DNA from: Liopterus haemorrhoidalis | Taxonomy: Eukaryota > Arthropoda > Insecta > Coleoptera > Dytiscidae | NCBI GenBank assembly: GCA_963971575.1 | Contig: OZ020624.1 | Coordinates: 2,175,001-2,239,000 of the forward strand | Direction of reading: 5' to 3' | DNA length: 64,000 nt | Position numbers and translations under genes: made by a program | In this document: piece after piece, positions 34,041 through 44,072 of the stretch | Numbering within the stretch: the stretch's first letter is position 1 | Layout of the letters: the number at the start of each line of letters is the position of its first letter | The notes under the pieces: generated by a model | Seen by the model: only the letters and a program-made list of their open reading frames with translations | The model's database searches: none | What the model was told of the DNA's origin: nothing

Positions 34041-34926
34041 CAGTGGTTTCCAAACTTTGTTCACTAACGCCCCCTTTATACAAAATCCCATCTCTCGCGC
34101 CCCCCTTTTTAGAAAATTTATAAACAATTTGTAAATAATGGCATTATTGAAATAATAATCACAAAAGTAGTACAAATATGTAATGTAGATAATTCCTAAA
34201 TATTTATTCTCGCAACATAAATCACGAAAATTGTATAAAAATAAATTATATTAATATTAAATGTAATACAAAATACAATAAAAATGAATCAATTTTAAGA
34301 AAGAGTTACAGTCTGTTCCAAACGGTTAAGCGGAACTAAATGGGAATTTAGTTCTTTTAGGTTGTCACGAGAAGGGACCTTGCTTGGGTTATTTCATTTT
34401 TCATGTTGGGATGTCCAAATTTAAAATTCCAACAATGAAACCATGGAAACGAATGACATATGTCAAAATTAAATATTTTTTTTAGATATTTTAATGACAA
34501 AAAAATAAATAAATAGGACATTTGTATTAAGAATGACACAAAAAATCAAAATATAAAGAAAATGACATTTTAAAATGATATTAACCTTAACCAAAAAATG
34601 TTTATTGTAAGTATGATTTACAAAGCTTAAACAAAACGGCCGAAAGGCACGATTTAAACGATGAAAGTAACTAGATTGCAAAATCTAGTTCCGCTTAACC
34701 GTTTGGAACAGACTGTACTCTTATTTCGTCTTCCACTATTAATCGTGCTCGATATTTTGTTTTAATAACAGCTTGTGTGGAAAATTCTGTTTCGCACATT
34801 GTTTTATTTAGCTGCTACATAAACGATCGAAAAAAAAATACATATTTGCAATTAACCCGCGACCCTTTGGTGAATCTTGCACGCCCCCCCCCCATGGGAT
34901 CGCGACCCCCACTTTGGAAACCGCTG
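34041..34926. mobile_element. hAT MITE containing a family C insertion
   Basis: CAGTGGTTTCCAAACTTT and its inverse (CACTTTGGAAACCGCTG) bound the element; flanking CACTACAT and CTCTGCAT agree in 6 of 8 bases. Subterminal runs of GCCCCCC are present at both sides. A family C MITE (34309-34715) is nested inside. Confidence 0.75.
34309..34715. mobile_element. Family C MITE, 407 bp
   Basis: CAGTCTGTTCCAAACGG and its inverse CCGTTTGGAACAGACTG are the ends; TA on both sides. Near-identical copies at 50484, 58466 and 59010. No true coding sequence; the ORFs in it are chance. Confidence 0.9.
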
Positions 34927-34965
34927 CTCTGCATGATTATTTATGTTTTTTAAACTCAATAGTTT

Positions 34966-35245
34966 TCATATATGTGGATCAAAAAGTTGTACAACCATGC
35001 CAAACGTCAACTTTCTAGGTTCAGCCGTTAAGCCACAATTTCTACCGCACAGACAGACAGACATATAGACAGACAGATATATAGACAGACAGACATATAG
35101 AGAGACAAACATATAGACATACAAACAGACAGACAGACATACAGACATAAAGACGGATGGACAGACAGACAGCTAGGTAGGCAGACAGACACATGAGTGA
35201 CGTTGTAAGTTTTTTTTTAAGTTATACTTAAAAACCCTAAGAAGG
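34966..35245 (-). repeat. Diverged family B end with CAGA/CATA microsatellite
   Basis: GGATCAAAAAGTTGTACAAC, TTTCTAGGTTCAGCCGTTA and the ACCCTAAG end correspond to family B. The microsatellite (35046-35190) is mixed CAGACAGA and CATATAGA. The central cassette region is absent. Confidence 0.6.
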
Positions 35246-35876
35246 AATTCAAAATTCAAACTAGCTGATGAGCAAAAAAAAAAATTCTTGTTGCGCAAAA
35301 CGTAACCGAGAGAAATTATAGCAAAACCTGGAGCCTGGAGATACGGTGGAGAATCTCTGAGACTACGGTGAAACCCTATGACGTCTCCCTATGGTATCAT
35401 AACGAACGTCGACCATTATAACGTTCTGCAGGGAACAAAAACATGCAACAGGTCACGTAGAATGTTCCCGAAACTTCCAGTAAAATCAGTCGACCTACAT
35501 GACATTTAACTTTATTGATTATGCATTGCAAAACAAGGGGGTAATTAAAACCGTTTTTAGATAATAGGGAGAAATACGTTTTGGAAATTAAAAAAAAAAA
35601 CCAAATGCAGAAAAAAGCGCTTGGAATTCTTTATTTAAATTTTATTGTGATGAAATTCTTGCAAATTATTTAAATTTATTTAAAAAAAAAATTAAATACA
35701 AGCTCTTAGTACTCAAATAACGAATAAAAATTATTAAAAGTGTTGATTTTGAAGTAATAAGAGAAAAATATTTTCCTTCCCAGCATTCTGTTGGCTTCTT
35801 ACACTTGTAAAATACCTACAAAACCCTGAAATGTGTAAAAATTCACACTTCACATCAATTTTTATATATTTTACAT
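35246..35876. other. AT-rich intergenic stretch
   Basis: 35815-35870 is a family B hairpin end (TACCTACAAAACCCTGAAAT, then TTCACACTTCACATC). No gene. Confidence 0.4.
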
Positions 35877-36122
35877 CAGTGGCGCACCAAGAAATTTTTG
35901 TTGGGGGGGTCCCGGAAGACAAATATATTTAAATTATGAAAATATAAAGTGATGACCTAAAAAAAAGGTCCTCACTTCTAACATACAAGTGACGACTTAA
36001 ACAGAAGGGTCCTCATCTCTATTTTTACAAAATTTCTAGTGTGTTTGTGTGTTTTTATTTTTATTTCCTTCCTTATTATGGGGGTGTCGGGCCCCCGGGC
36101 CCTTTCCCTGGGTGCGCCATTG
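35877..36122. mobile_element. Family F hAT MITE
   Basis: CAGTGGCGCACC and GGTGCGCCATTG ends with a perfect TTTTACAT duplication on both sides (35869-35876, 36123-36130). 246 bp. Confidence 0.85.
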
Positions 36123-36577
36123 TTTTACATTGTTTACAGGCAAATAGCTAATGTAAAGAATTATTTTTTATCCATAGAAAATTATGTAAAAAATGCGTAA
36201 ATTATATGGCACAATTATAACCACTGCTTTTGGGTTAAAAATCTTTAAATTAAAGCTCATAATCTAAAGAAATATATAAAACTTATGTGCTAGCCACTTC
36301 TAATAAACTGCGGTTTGTATAATAATCTAATACAGCTTCCACAATAAATTTATTTTGTTTACAAACAACCAACAACTATAAATACTTTCACAAATTCAAA
36401 TATATTTTCAATAAAACCTAAAATAAATTCATAAAACAACATTTAAACAAATATCTAAATCATAAAATGACGAAATATCATTTAAAATCAAGTAATTCAT
36501 GATGATTCAACAAAATACATTCATAATATTCGAGATATCTCTAGAAATGTTCTAGATATTACGCGAAATAAATTAAA

Positions 36578-36629
36578 GAATATTCTAGAAAAGAGAAATG
36601 CGCATGTGCGACAAGCGCGCACTATAAAA
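36578..36629 (+). promoter_or_regulatory. Heat-shock promoter of sHSP 2
   Basis: GAATATTCTAGAA at 36578-36590 is a perfect three-unit heat-shock element; further TCTAGA-type units lie at 36538-36556. TATAAAA is at 36623-36629, followed by a leader of roughly 200 nt. Confidence 0.75.
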
Positions 36630-36848
36630 GAATGAGCAACTTTAACAATGGCATCAGTTTGAATCAAACAACTAGAGAAACGATAATAAAACTATTGTAA
36701 TCCAAGTTTTGAGTGATTAATTGAGAAATAAAGTTGATTTTGTGACATATATTCAAGAAGACAGAAGTTGTTAAGTATAATATTAACATCTATACTTCAA
36801 AATACAAAAAGAAGATATTTTTTTTGGTGAAATTAGCAGAATATAAAT

Positions 36849-37388
36849 ATGTCTGTATACATTTTACGTAATTGGGAGGCTCCACGTCGCCATCCACACC
36901 ATCATCATCACCTGCAGCCTCGTTTTAACCTGGACATCTCTCCCGAAGACTTCCTTCTGCCTCTAACACTAGCAGCGCTTCAAAACAGGCCCCAATCAAC
37001 GGCAAGGCAACAAACTACAGTTGCAAAGCCAGAAGATGGCAGCTTTGTCATGAATGTTGATGTTCAACATTTTCAACCTGAAGAAATCACCGTAAAAGTC
37101 GTGGATAGATCTATTGTTTTGGAAGCAAAACATGAAGAGAAACAAGATGAACATGGTTTTATCTCAAGAGAATTTACTAGAAAGTATTTGTTGCCAGAAG
37201 GATTTGATATTGATAAAGTATGCTCTAGTATGAGTACGGATGGGGTTTTGACAATTAAAGCACCAAAAGAAACGAAGGAATCACAAAAAGAACGCACTAT
37301 TCCGATTATACATACGGGGCCCACCAGACAAATTCAAACTCCCGCGCAGGAAAGTGCTGCCAACTTGGAGAAAGAAAAAGAACAGTGA
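36849..37388 (+). CDS. Small heat-shock protein with histidine-rich N-terminus
   Basis: A 179-residue intronless ORF. After MSVYILRNWEAPRR comes a histidine cluster (HPHHHHHLQP) that replaces the usual RLLDQHFG motif, then FNLDISPEDFLLPLT. The alpha-crystallin domain spans about residues 64-148 (MNVDVQHFQPEEITVKV; EEKQDEHGFISREFTRKY; MSTDGVLTIKAPK). An IPI motif (RTIPIIHTG) precedes a charged tail. It is 3.3 kb from the sHSP at 32993 and shares its ACD motifs, suggesting tandem duplication. Cytosolic holdase role by family. Polyadenylation signal near 37593. Confidence 0.95.
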   Translation: MSVYILRNWEAPRRHPHHHHHLQPRFNLDISPEDFLLPLTLAALQNRPQSTARQQTTVAKPEDGSFVMNVDVQHFQPEEITVKVVDRSIVLEAKHEEKQDEHGFISREFTRKYLLPEGFDIDKVCSSMSTDGVLTIKAPKETKESQKERTIPIIHTGPTRQIQTPAQESAANLEKEKEQ

Positions 37389-37619
37389 ATTCAAAACTGT
37401 TAAGGAACCAGTGGTGGGTTCGGTCGACGAATTTTATTTATTTAATGTAATTTCATACTTTAAGTGTTAATTTTTAACTTTAGTAATACTTATTTTTTTA
37501 TTTACTGTATTCATAAGTATAGACTGATAGCATTTATGTATTGAAATTATCTATTTTAAATTATATTGTGTACAATTATTTACGCAAATACTTAAATAAA
37601 CTTAATTTTAGTCTATTGC

Positions 37620-38309
37620 TTTGTTTTATTACTGTTCCAAGTTAATTTTATTATTATTTGTAAGTTTTCTTAAGTCCATTTTACATTATACTTTTTTGCG
37701 AAGCACTAGAGATTTTTTGCGTAGTACTGACGTAAAAAGTATAATGTGAAACATAATTCTTCCTTCCAACTTTCGATGCTACACTACAAACTACACTATT
37801 TTCAAAACTACCTCCGGACAAATTTTTGGATGACAGTTGTATACTTCTCAGTCATACCAACCACTAAATTTTTAGTTTTTGTTTACAACTTAACTTTTAG
37901 AAGTTTACTAAGTTGATCAAAAGTTTATTTAGAACATATAATTAAATATAAACTTAGCACAATTAAACAATATTTATAAATTGGTTACTAGAAATGGTTC
38001 TATAACCAAACTGTTGTCTGTCACCTGAATCTAGAATTTTTTAAGTTGGCAGTGAAGAGTATCACAAAGTAATAAAAGATGGAAGGTATCGATGTCTCTT
38101 ATTTTTTCCCCCACCATATTATGTAGTATCAAAAGTTGAAATGACGTCAGAGTTGGATAGTATTGAAAAAAGTATAATGTAGAATGGACTTTACAGCTAT
38201 TGCCGTCCTTCGCATTCAAGTTTATATATTTTTTTATCCAATTTTGGTAAGCAGAGATCATCTTTTCTCTTTAATGATGTTTTGGGGGACCGTATCAAAA
38301 ACAGTTCTT
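37620..38309. other. Intergenic stretch
   Basis: Diverged inverted blocks (AGTCCATTTTACATTATAC at about 37673 and GTATAATGTAGAATGGACT at about 38171) may be the ends of a MITE of roughly 520 bp. No gene. Confidence 0.45.
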
Positions 38310-38312
38310 TTT

Positions 38313-39446
38313 AGGGTTTTGTAGGTATGACCAAAAAACCCTTATACCGTCATTTTGTCGTCTGTCTATCTGTTCGGTAAAAATTGTAGCCAAACGGCTA
38401 AACTTAGAGAGTTGAAATTTGACATGCTTATACAACTCTATGACTCGCACATAGCAAAAATACTAAAACAACTAAGAAACATATCCCCCTAAAAATATAA
38501 ACAAATATCTGCTCATCGAAAAAAAAATTATATTTTTTAAAAATTCTGAGTAGGGTATCAAATGAAAGCCCTTAGTACGTGGATTAACTATCAAAATTTT
38601 ATTTTTGCAAAATAAATTATTTTGAGGTGATTTTTGGCAAAATTTTGCAAAAAAAAAATTAGCCAACACCTGTAGCCCAGATGATTTAAACTAAAAAATC
38701 TGAAAAAATTCTAAGTAATGTATATTGGTGTGAATTGGAATAGTACAACAGGAATTTTTGATCAGATTATGTTTTCGGAAAAAAAATCGCATTTTTTGTG
38801 GTTTTTGGTTGACACAAAAGTTATAGTTATGAAACACACTATATTAGAAGACGTATCGTGGTCTAATGGTTAGCTTGCTCGCTTGCTACCCAGCATACTA
38901 GGGTTCGCTCCCGGGCAGAGGAGACAATTTTATTTTTTGTTTTTTTTTCCATTTTTATTTTGTTTAAATTAATTTGTCAAAATTCTAGTTATATTTTGAC
39001 AAATGTTGCATTTAATTTTTAAGAGCGTTAATTTAATAACCAATTGGAATTGTTGGAATTATATTTTCATTCTATGTGTCATGTATACGAAACCAGAGGG
39101 ACGCAGCATATGACTTAAAACAACCAATGGAAGCCATAGGCGCAATTTTCAAAATCTTAATGAACCTTGCTATATAAAAAAAAATACACTGCACTTATTT
39201 AGAAACCTAAATAATGGTATTAGATTTTCGAATTAAAATTAACAAAAACATATTTTAACATAAAATTTGTTTTTAAAGCTCTTAGATTAACAGACGATAA
39301 ATTATTTTAAAAATATCGTTCATTTTGCCGTGGTTGCTATAAAGCAAAATTTGTCCTACACACTCAGCATGCCGCCTTCACTTATTATAATATACCTGCG
39401 AAACCCTGCAACGTGTGAAAATTCACACTTCACATTAATTTTTTAA
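38313..39446 (+). mobile_element. Family B element, copy B5
   Basis: A full-length forward copy: AGGGTTTTGTAGGTATGACC start, short GTCT run, AACGGCTAAAC core, tRNA-like cassette, T-run, hairpin TTTGTCAAAAT/ATTTTGACAAA, 240-bp module, and hairpin end (GTGTGAAAATTCACAC). Confidence 0.85.
38851..38925 (+). other. tRNA-like cassette, type 3, inside B5
   Basis: A-box-like TGGTCTAATGGTTAGC and B-box-like GGGTTCGCTCCCGG are well preserved; T-stem GGG/CCC can pair. No matching acceptor stem. Followed by TTTTATTTTTTGTTTTTTTT, a possible Pol III stop. Confidence 0.7.
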
Positions 39447-39777
39447 CTTTATAAGTCAATGGGGGCCCAAGAAATATTTCGCGTAGGGGCCCTTGGGTTT
39501 TAATTACGCCACTCGTACTATTTCGGTTCATCAATCTGCATGACTCGTTTTTTTCTTCAGATTTTTATTACAGCCCCTTTGTGAAATACGGAAATGTCAG
39601 TTAGCATACAATACTGACAGATACAAGCGCCGACACTGGGGTAGATTTAAATTGACGCAATACTGAATTACTAAATCGCCTGCGCTGTTTGAACAGTCAG
39701 CTGTTCTAAACTGACGTATCGTTTTGACAGTTAAAATGACATTTGTGGATATTAGCATGTGACAAAGAGTGAAACTG

Positions 39778-40361
39778 ATGGATATGGAAGAATGTAAGTA
39801 ACACTAAAAAATACTTTTTCACTTTGTTTATAACGAATACACCCATGTAGCCTAGTTTCTATAAAAATCAATCAACCATACTTGTGTAAACATAAGAACA
39901 TAAGCGTATAATATATTTTTTTCTAATAAAGAATATTATTATTATTTTATTAACTAGTTCTAACATTTCAAATACTTATTAATTCTGTATTTGAAGGATA
40001 CCGGAACCTTTATAACCATTGTTGCATTATAAACAGTGGCGTACAAGAAAAATGAATTAGGGTATATTTCTGGTATAGGGGAGGCAAGTAGAGTGTGAGG
40101 CAAAAGTTCTACCAGTTCCACTTATAATTAGAACCCTGCAAATCCGCGGATATCCGCAAATTTTCTGCGGATGCGGATAAATCATCATTTAAACCATGCG
40201 GATGCGGATAAAATTTCATATCCACTTATCCACAAAATCCGCTTGAACATTAAATCTTCGGTTACTTTCGGAGAAACACGATTGTGTTCTGACGAATTGA
40301 GGTCCCAATATAACGTTCTGACTATTTTTAGCATGATGTCTGTCTGTCTGTCTGTCCGTCC

Positions 40362-40393
<32 letters not shown>

Positions 40394-42134
40394 TTGTACA
40401 CGTGCTGAGCAAATTCGGCTAAAAGGATTTTTATGAAACTTCATATTTAAGCTTTTGACATCAATGGCACGAGTTGATCAACTTTTGGTAAAAATCGGTT
40501 GACTAAAAATGAGAGTTTACTCGTGTCGATTTTAAGATTTTTGCGAACAACAGAAAAATATTTCGAAAATTTTTTTTTAACAAAAGTTGCTATAAATGCA
40601 ATAACTAATAACTTTTATTTGAGACATTTTTTGATAAAACGAAAAATTTTCAAAAATTTTTCGAAAATTTTTCAAATGATTTATTTTTTTATACTTATAT
40701 GTAACGTTTCCATGGTCATGATAAATAATATCTCTGTTAGAAAATATTAGGCCAATTTATTTCTACTCTACTGCTAGAATGTATTTTATACAAGTACTTT
40801 GCGATGGCGGTCGGTCCTGTGGTGGCCACATCTGATTTTTTACTTGCCCGACCTTAATATATAAGGGGCAATTATTATTATTATTATTATTATTGTTATC
40901 GCGAAAATTTTCGATGTCGAGATTTTGACTGATGACCACGTTTCATGGCCCATGGAATCCAAAAAACATATTTTCGAAGTCCCGTCCGTATGTGTGTGTG
41001 TATACACGATAACTCAAGAACGGTTTAACTTAAAGAGTTCGTTCTGGTACTAAAAAATTCTCCTATTAATTGGGAAGAACCCTATTGTTTTTTATAAAAA
41101 TCCGAAACCGGAAACGGAAGTTATTAAACTTTAAAATTTTAAAAAATTCGTATCTAGTAAACCAAGCCTTGAACAAAAATTTGTATAGAACATAATTTGA
41201 TGTATTTTTGAAGATTTACCTAAAACTTTTTTTAATTTTTTATTTTTTTTTTATTTATTTTTTTTTTTGTATTATTATTTTTATGGGAGGGCAAGTCTAG
41301 CGGAGGTCTCTCTTCGCCACTGGTTTTCTTTAAGATTTTGCGGTACATTTGGAAAATTTTGCGACACAGTAATGTGCCGCGGCACACCCTTTGGGAAACA
41401 CTGATTTAGATAAAAACAGGATAAAGTAAACACCAGATAAATCGACTCAGAGCCTTTAAGCAGTGGCGCACCCAGGGAGGGGGGGTCATCACTTGTATTT
41501 CAGGAGGACCTTTTTTTAGATCATCACTTGAAATTTAGAAGTGAGAACATTATTAATAATTTAAATAATTTTGTCTTCTGGGCCACTCTAAAAAAAATCC
41601 TAGGTGCGCCACTGCCTCTAAGAATTCAACAATTCTAGTGCTAAGGGAGCAAAAAAGGCATAATCCGGCCATACAGTAATAATTTGGATTATTTTTAACA
41701 ATATTTTTTGTTTAGGGCTGCGTTCAACTGTCAGAATCCGAAAAGCAAGGCGTTGGTGGTCTCCAACAGGCGCAGCTGTCAACACCGTCCGAGCAATGGC
41801 AAGAAAACCCGCCTTAGCACTTCTCGGAGTCACCCTAGCTGCTGTTTTATTACTACCCCTCCTCGCCCATTACGCAACCATGGTTTTAATAGTCGGACTA
41901 GCCAACGCTGGAGTTATACAAATTAAAGAAAACGAGAACCATACCGCTCTTTCTTGGATCCTATCAGCGGGACAATTGTTGGCAGTACTGCTAACATTAT
42001 TATTTACAACTAGTTTACTTCTTGCTTGGTATCTAGGCATGCGCAATATTTATATTAGGTATTTTCGTACTCATAAACTTGAAGCATTAGCAACTATGCA
42101 GCGTAACATAATAACACATTCTAAGTGTGAATGA
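39778..42134 (+). CDS. Short two-helix membrane protein, unidentified (2 exons)
   Basis: Proposed exons 39778-39793 and 41716-42134 join in phase (GAAT|GTAAGT ... TTTAG|GG) to give about 144 residues: MDMEE, a basic stretch (RIRKARRWWSPTG), then two hydrophobic segments, ALALLGVTLAAVLLLPLLAH to VLIVGLANAG and LSAGQLLAVLLTLLFTTSLL, and a basic C-terminus (MRNIYIRYFRTHK). The 5' side has a short upstream ORF. The second exon is open and codon-rich compared with its surroundings; the first exon rests only on phase and splice consensus. An in-exon ATG at 41796 would give 112 residues. I do not recognise the family. Confidence 0.5.
40300..40846 (-). mobile_element. Family E element, reverse, internally deleted
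   Basis: It contains the microsatellite (40337-40395, GTCT/GTCC), the AAATTCGGCTAAAAGG core, then after a large deletion the other end (GGTCGGTCCTGTGGTGGCCA). Lies in the intron of the two-helix protein gene. Confidence 0.8.
40870..41330. repeat. Repeat with ATT run and mini-me-like core
   Basis: (TTA)n at about 40874-40895, then GTCCGTATGTGTGTGTG, CGATAACTCAAGAACGGTTT and AAAGAGTTCG, the arrangement seen beside the GTCT runs of families B and E. No other copy in the window. Confidence 0.4.
41461..41614. mobile_element. Family F hAT MITE, short
   Basis: CAGTGGCGCACCCAGG and GGTGCGCCACTG ends; CCTTTAAG and CCTCTAAG outside agree in 7 of 8 bases. It ends 101 bp before exon 2 of the two-helix protein gene. 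Confidence 0.8.
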
Positions 42135-42796
42135 ATTTTTATGTAAATTCAGATTTAGATTCATTTAAAATTCGATTTTTGGGAAATTTTACAATTACTT
42201 ATGTACGTCACTTGGAGAAATAATAACTAAACTCATCTCTGAGCTAAATCTTAAACACTTGGACTCGATGTTACAGCTTGATTACTTATTCGTGGCAGAC
42301 GAGTATGAGGTATTCCACAGATGAAGACCGCCGGCGAATAATGGTAAGACAACACAGATAGCTACGATATATATTCGTATTGAGAACTGACAATAACTGA
42401 AGTGACGCCTAGCGGAACATTTTGGAACTTAACGGAATAGGATTTTGTTGGATGTGGCTCATTTAATTGCATTGTTTGTATGTGTTAAAGTGAAGAAAAC
42501 TTTAATAAAATGTCTTTAAAATCACAACAGAAAATGGCAAATGTCAAAAATATCCTATTCCAATCGCCATTTTGTAAGCGACAACAGCGCCTCTATAGGT
42601 AATGTTTATTCTCAATTTACGTATTTAAAGAAAAACTTTAATAATGTAATTTCAGTATTTATACAGTTAAATTCACATTTAAATGATTTCAAGACTCAAA
42701 GTCTATACACATATTAGAGCTCACAGTGAATGTACGTTATATATGAATGCACAATTCTAAATGGGCAAATTGTGGGGGGACGGAGAAATAAAGTGA
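42135..42796. other. Intergenic stretch with a possible MITE
   Basis: ATTGAGAACTGACAATAACT (about 42380) and a diverged inverse near 42600-42625, with GGAATAGGAT/ATCCTATTCC between, suggest a MITE of about 250 bp. No gene. Confidence 0.35.
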
Positions 42797-44072
42797 TACG
42801 AGGGCTACCTTTTTACAAAAACTAAGAAAGAAAAATTTTTTTTGGAACAAACTGTTTTATTGCTTTTCAAAATATTCGCCTTTAAGATTTATACACTTTT
42901 GCATGTTGAACGCATGCATGAAAAAAAAAATCACTCTGAAGTTGGTATCTCAAAAATATGGTTTTCGAAGGCTTCAACTGGCTCTTCAGGTGATGAAAAT
43001 CACTGTCCACATATTTTTGGTTTGACATTGGGGAACAAAAATGAGTTGTTAGGGGATAAATCTGGTGAATACGGGCAATGATGCATTAATTCGATGTTTT
43101 TCTCCTTCAAATAACCAATTGTTTGACGTGCTGTGTGGGAGCTTGCATTGTCATGATGAAGAATGATGCGAGGTTTTTGGTTGTTTTTCCAGATTTTGTC
43201 GATGACTTCTGACAAAGAAATTGTTGTATACCTTGTTGTATGCATTAATTGTTCTTCAATCCTCTAAAGGAATGGTTGCGACATGTCCAGTACAACCGAA
43301 GAAACAAGTAATAATTTTCTTGGAAGTGCTTCGTGAACGACCAACTTTTGTGGGTTTCAGTTCATCTTGGAAGGCCCAAACAGTGGATTGTTGCTTAGTT
43401 TCTGGTTCATATGAATAAATCCAAGTTTTGTCACCTGTAACAATGTTGCATACGTATTTTGCAGTGCCTAGGTAATTTTTTTTAGCATTCCCGTACACCA
43501 ATCAACACTAGCTTTTTTTGAGCTTCGGTCAAATTATGCGGAATCCATCGGGAACAGATCTTTTTCACAGCTAAATGTTCATGCAAAATCGAATGTATTG
43601 CATTCTGCGATATGCCAAAGGATGCCTCTATCTCACGGTAAGTCACATGCCGATCTTCAATCATTTTGCGCACAGCATTGATGTTTTTTTGAATCACAAC
43701 CGATTTTGGTCGGCCTTTACGAGATTCATCACTGGCGGACGCACGACCACGACGAAATTCTGCAAACCAATTGTAAACAGTCTTTTCTGATGGTGCTTCA
43801 TTACCAAAAGTTGAACGAAGCGAATCTATGCATTGTTGTTGATTTAGGCCCTTACTAAAATCGTAAAAAATCATCAAACCTTCAAGAGTAATATTCATTT
43901 TTTCATAAACTTGTTTTATTTAAACGCTCACTCTCAACAAAATACTCGGTCAATTTATAAGCTGCCACTCATTTCACAATAATAAATGCCAATTTTACGA
44001 ATATAGTAATGACACATTTCAATATTGTCATCTAGTGGTCGTTTGTAAAAACATAAAAGGTAACCCTCGTAT
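42797..44072 (-). mobile_element. mariner element, nearly full-length, decayed
   Basis: TACGAGGGCTACCTTTTT at the low end and AAAAGGTAACCCTCGTA at the high end are inverted repeats; total about 1275 bp. It supplies the uninterrupted version of the region where a LINE sits in the copy at 3958-5753. Confidence 0.9.
43000..43898 (-). pseudogene. mariner transposase, frameshifted
   Basis: From the ATG at 43898: MNITLEGLMIFYDFSKGLNQ, two helix-turn-helix units (SEKTVYNWFAEFRRGRASAS; HVTYREIEASFGIS), WIPHNLTEAQKK linker motif; after a frameshift TGDKTWIYSYEPETKQ (first catalytic Asp), then ILHHDNASSHTA (second) and PYSPDLSPNNSF (third) in further frames. The DD34D pattern and about 345-codon length are those of mariner. 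At least two frameshifts abolish function. Family name by motif; otherwise unremarkable. Confidence 0.88.

Noticed and set aside
37073..37324. Minus-strand ORF within the sHSP gene (and 57983-58255 in the third sHSP)
   Set aside because: Antisense shadow of the alpha-crystallin domain coding sequence.
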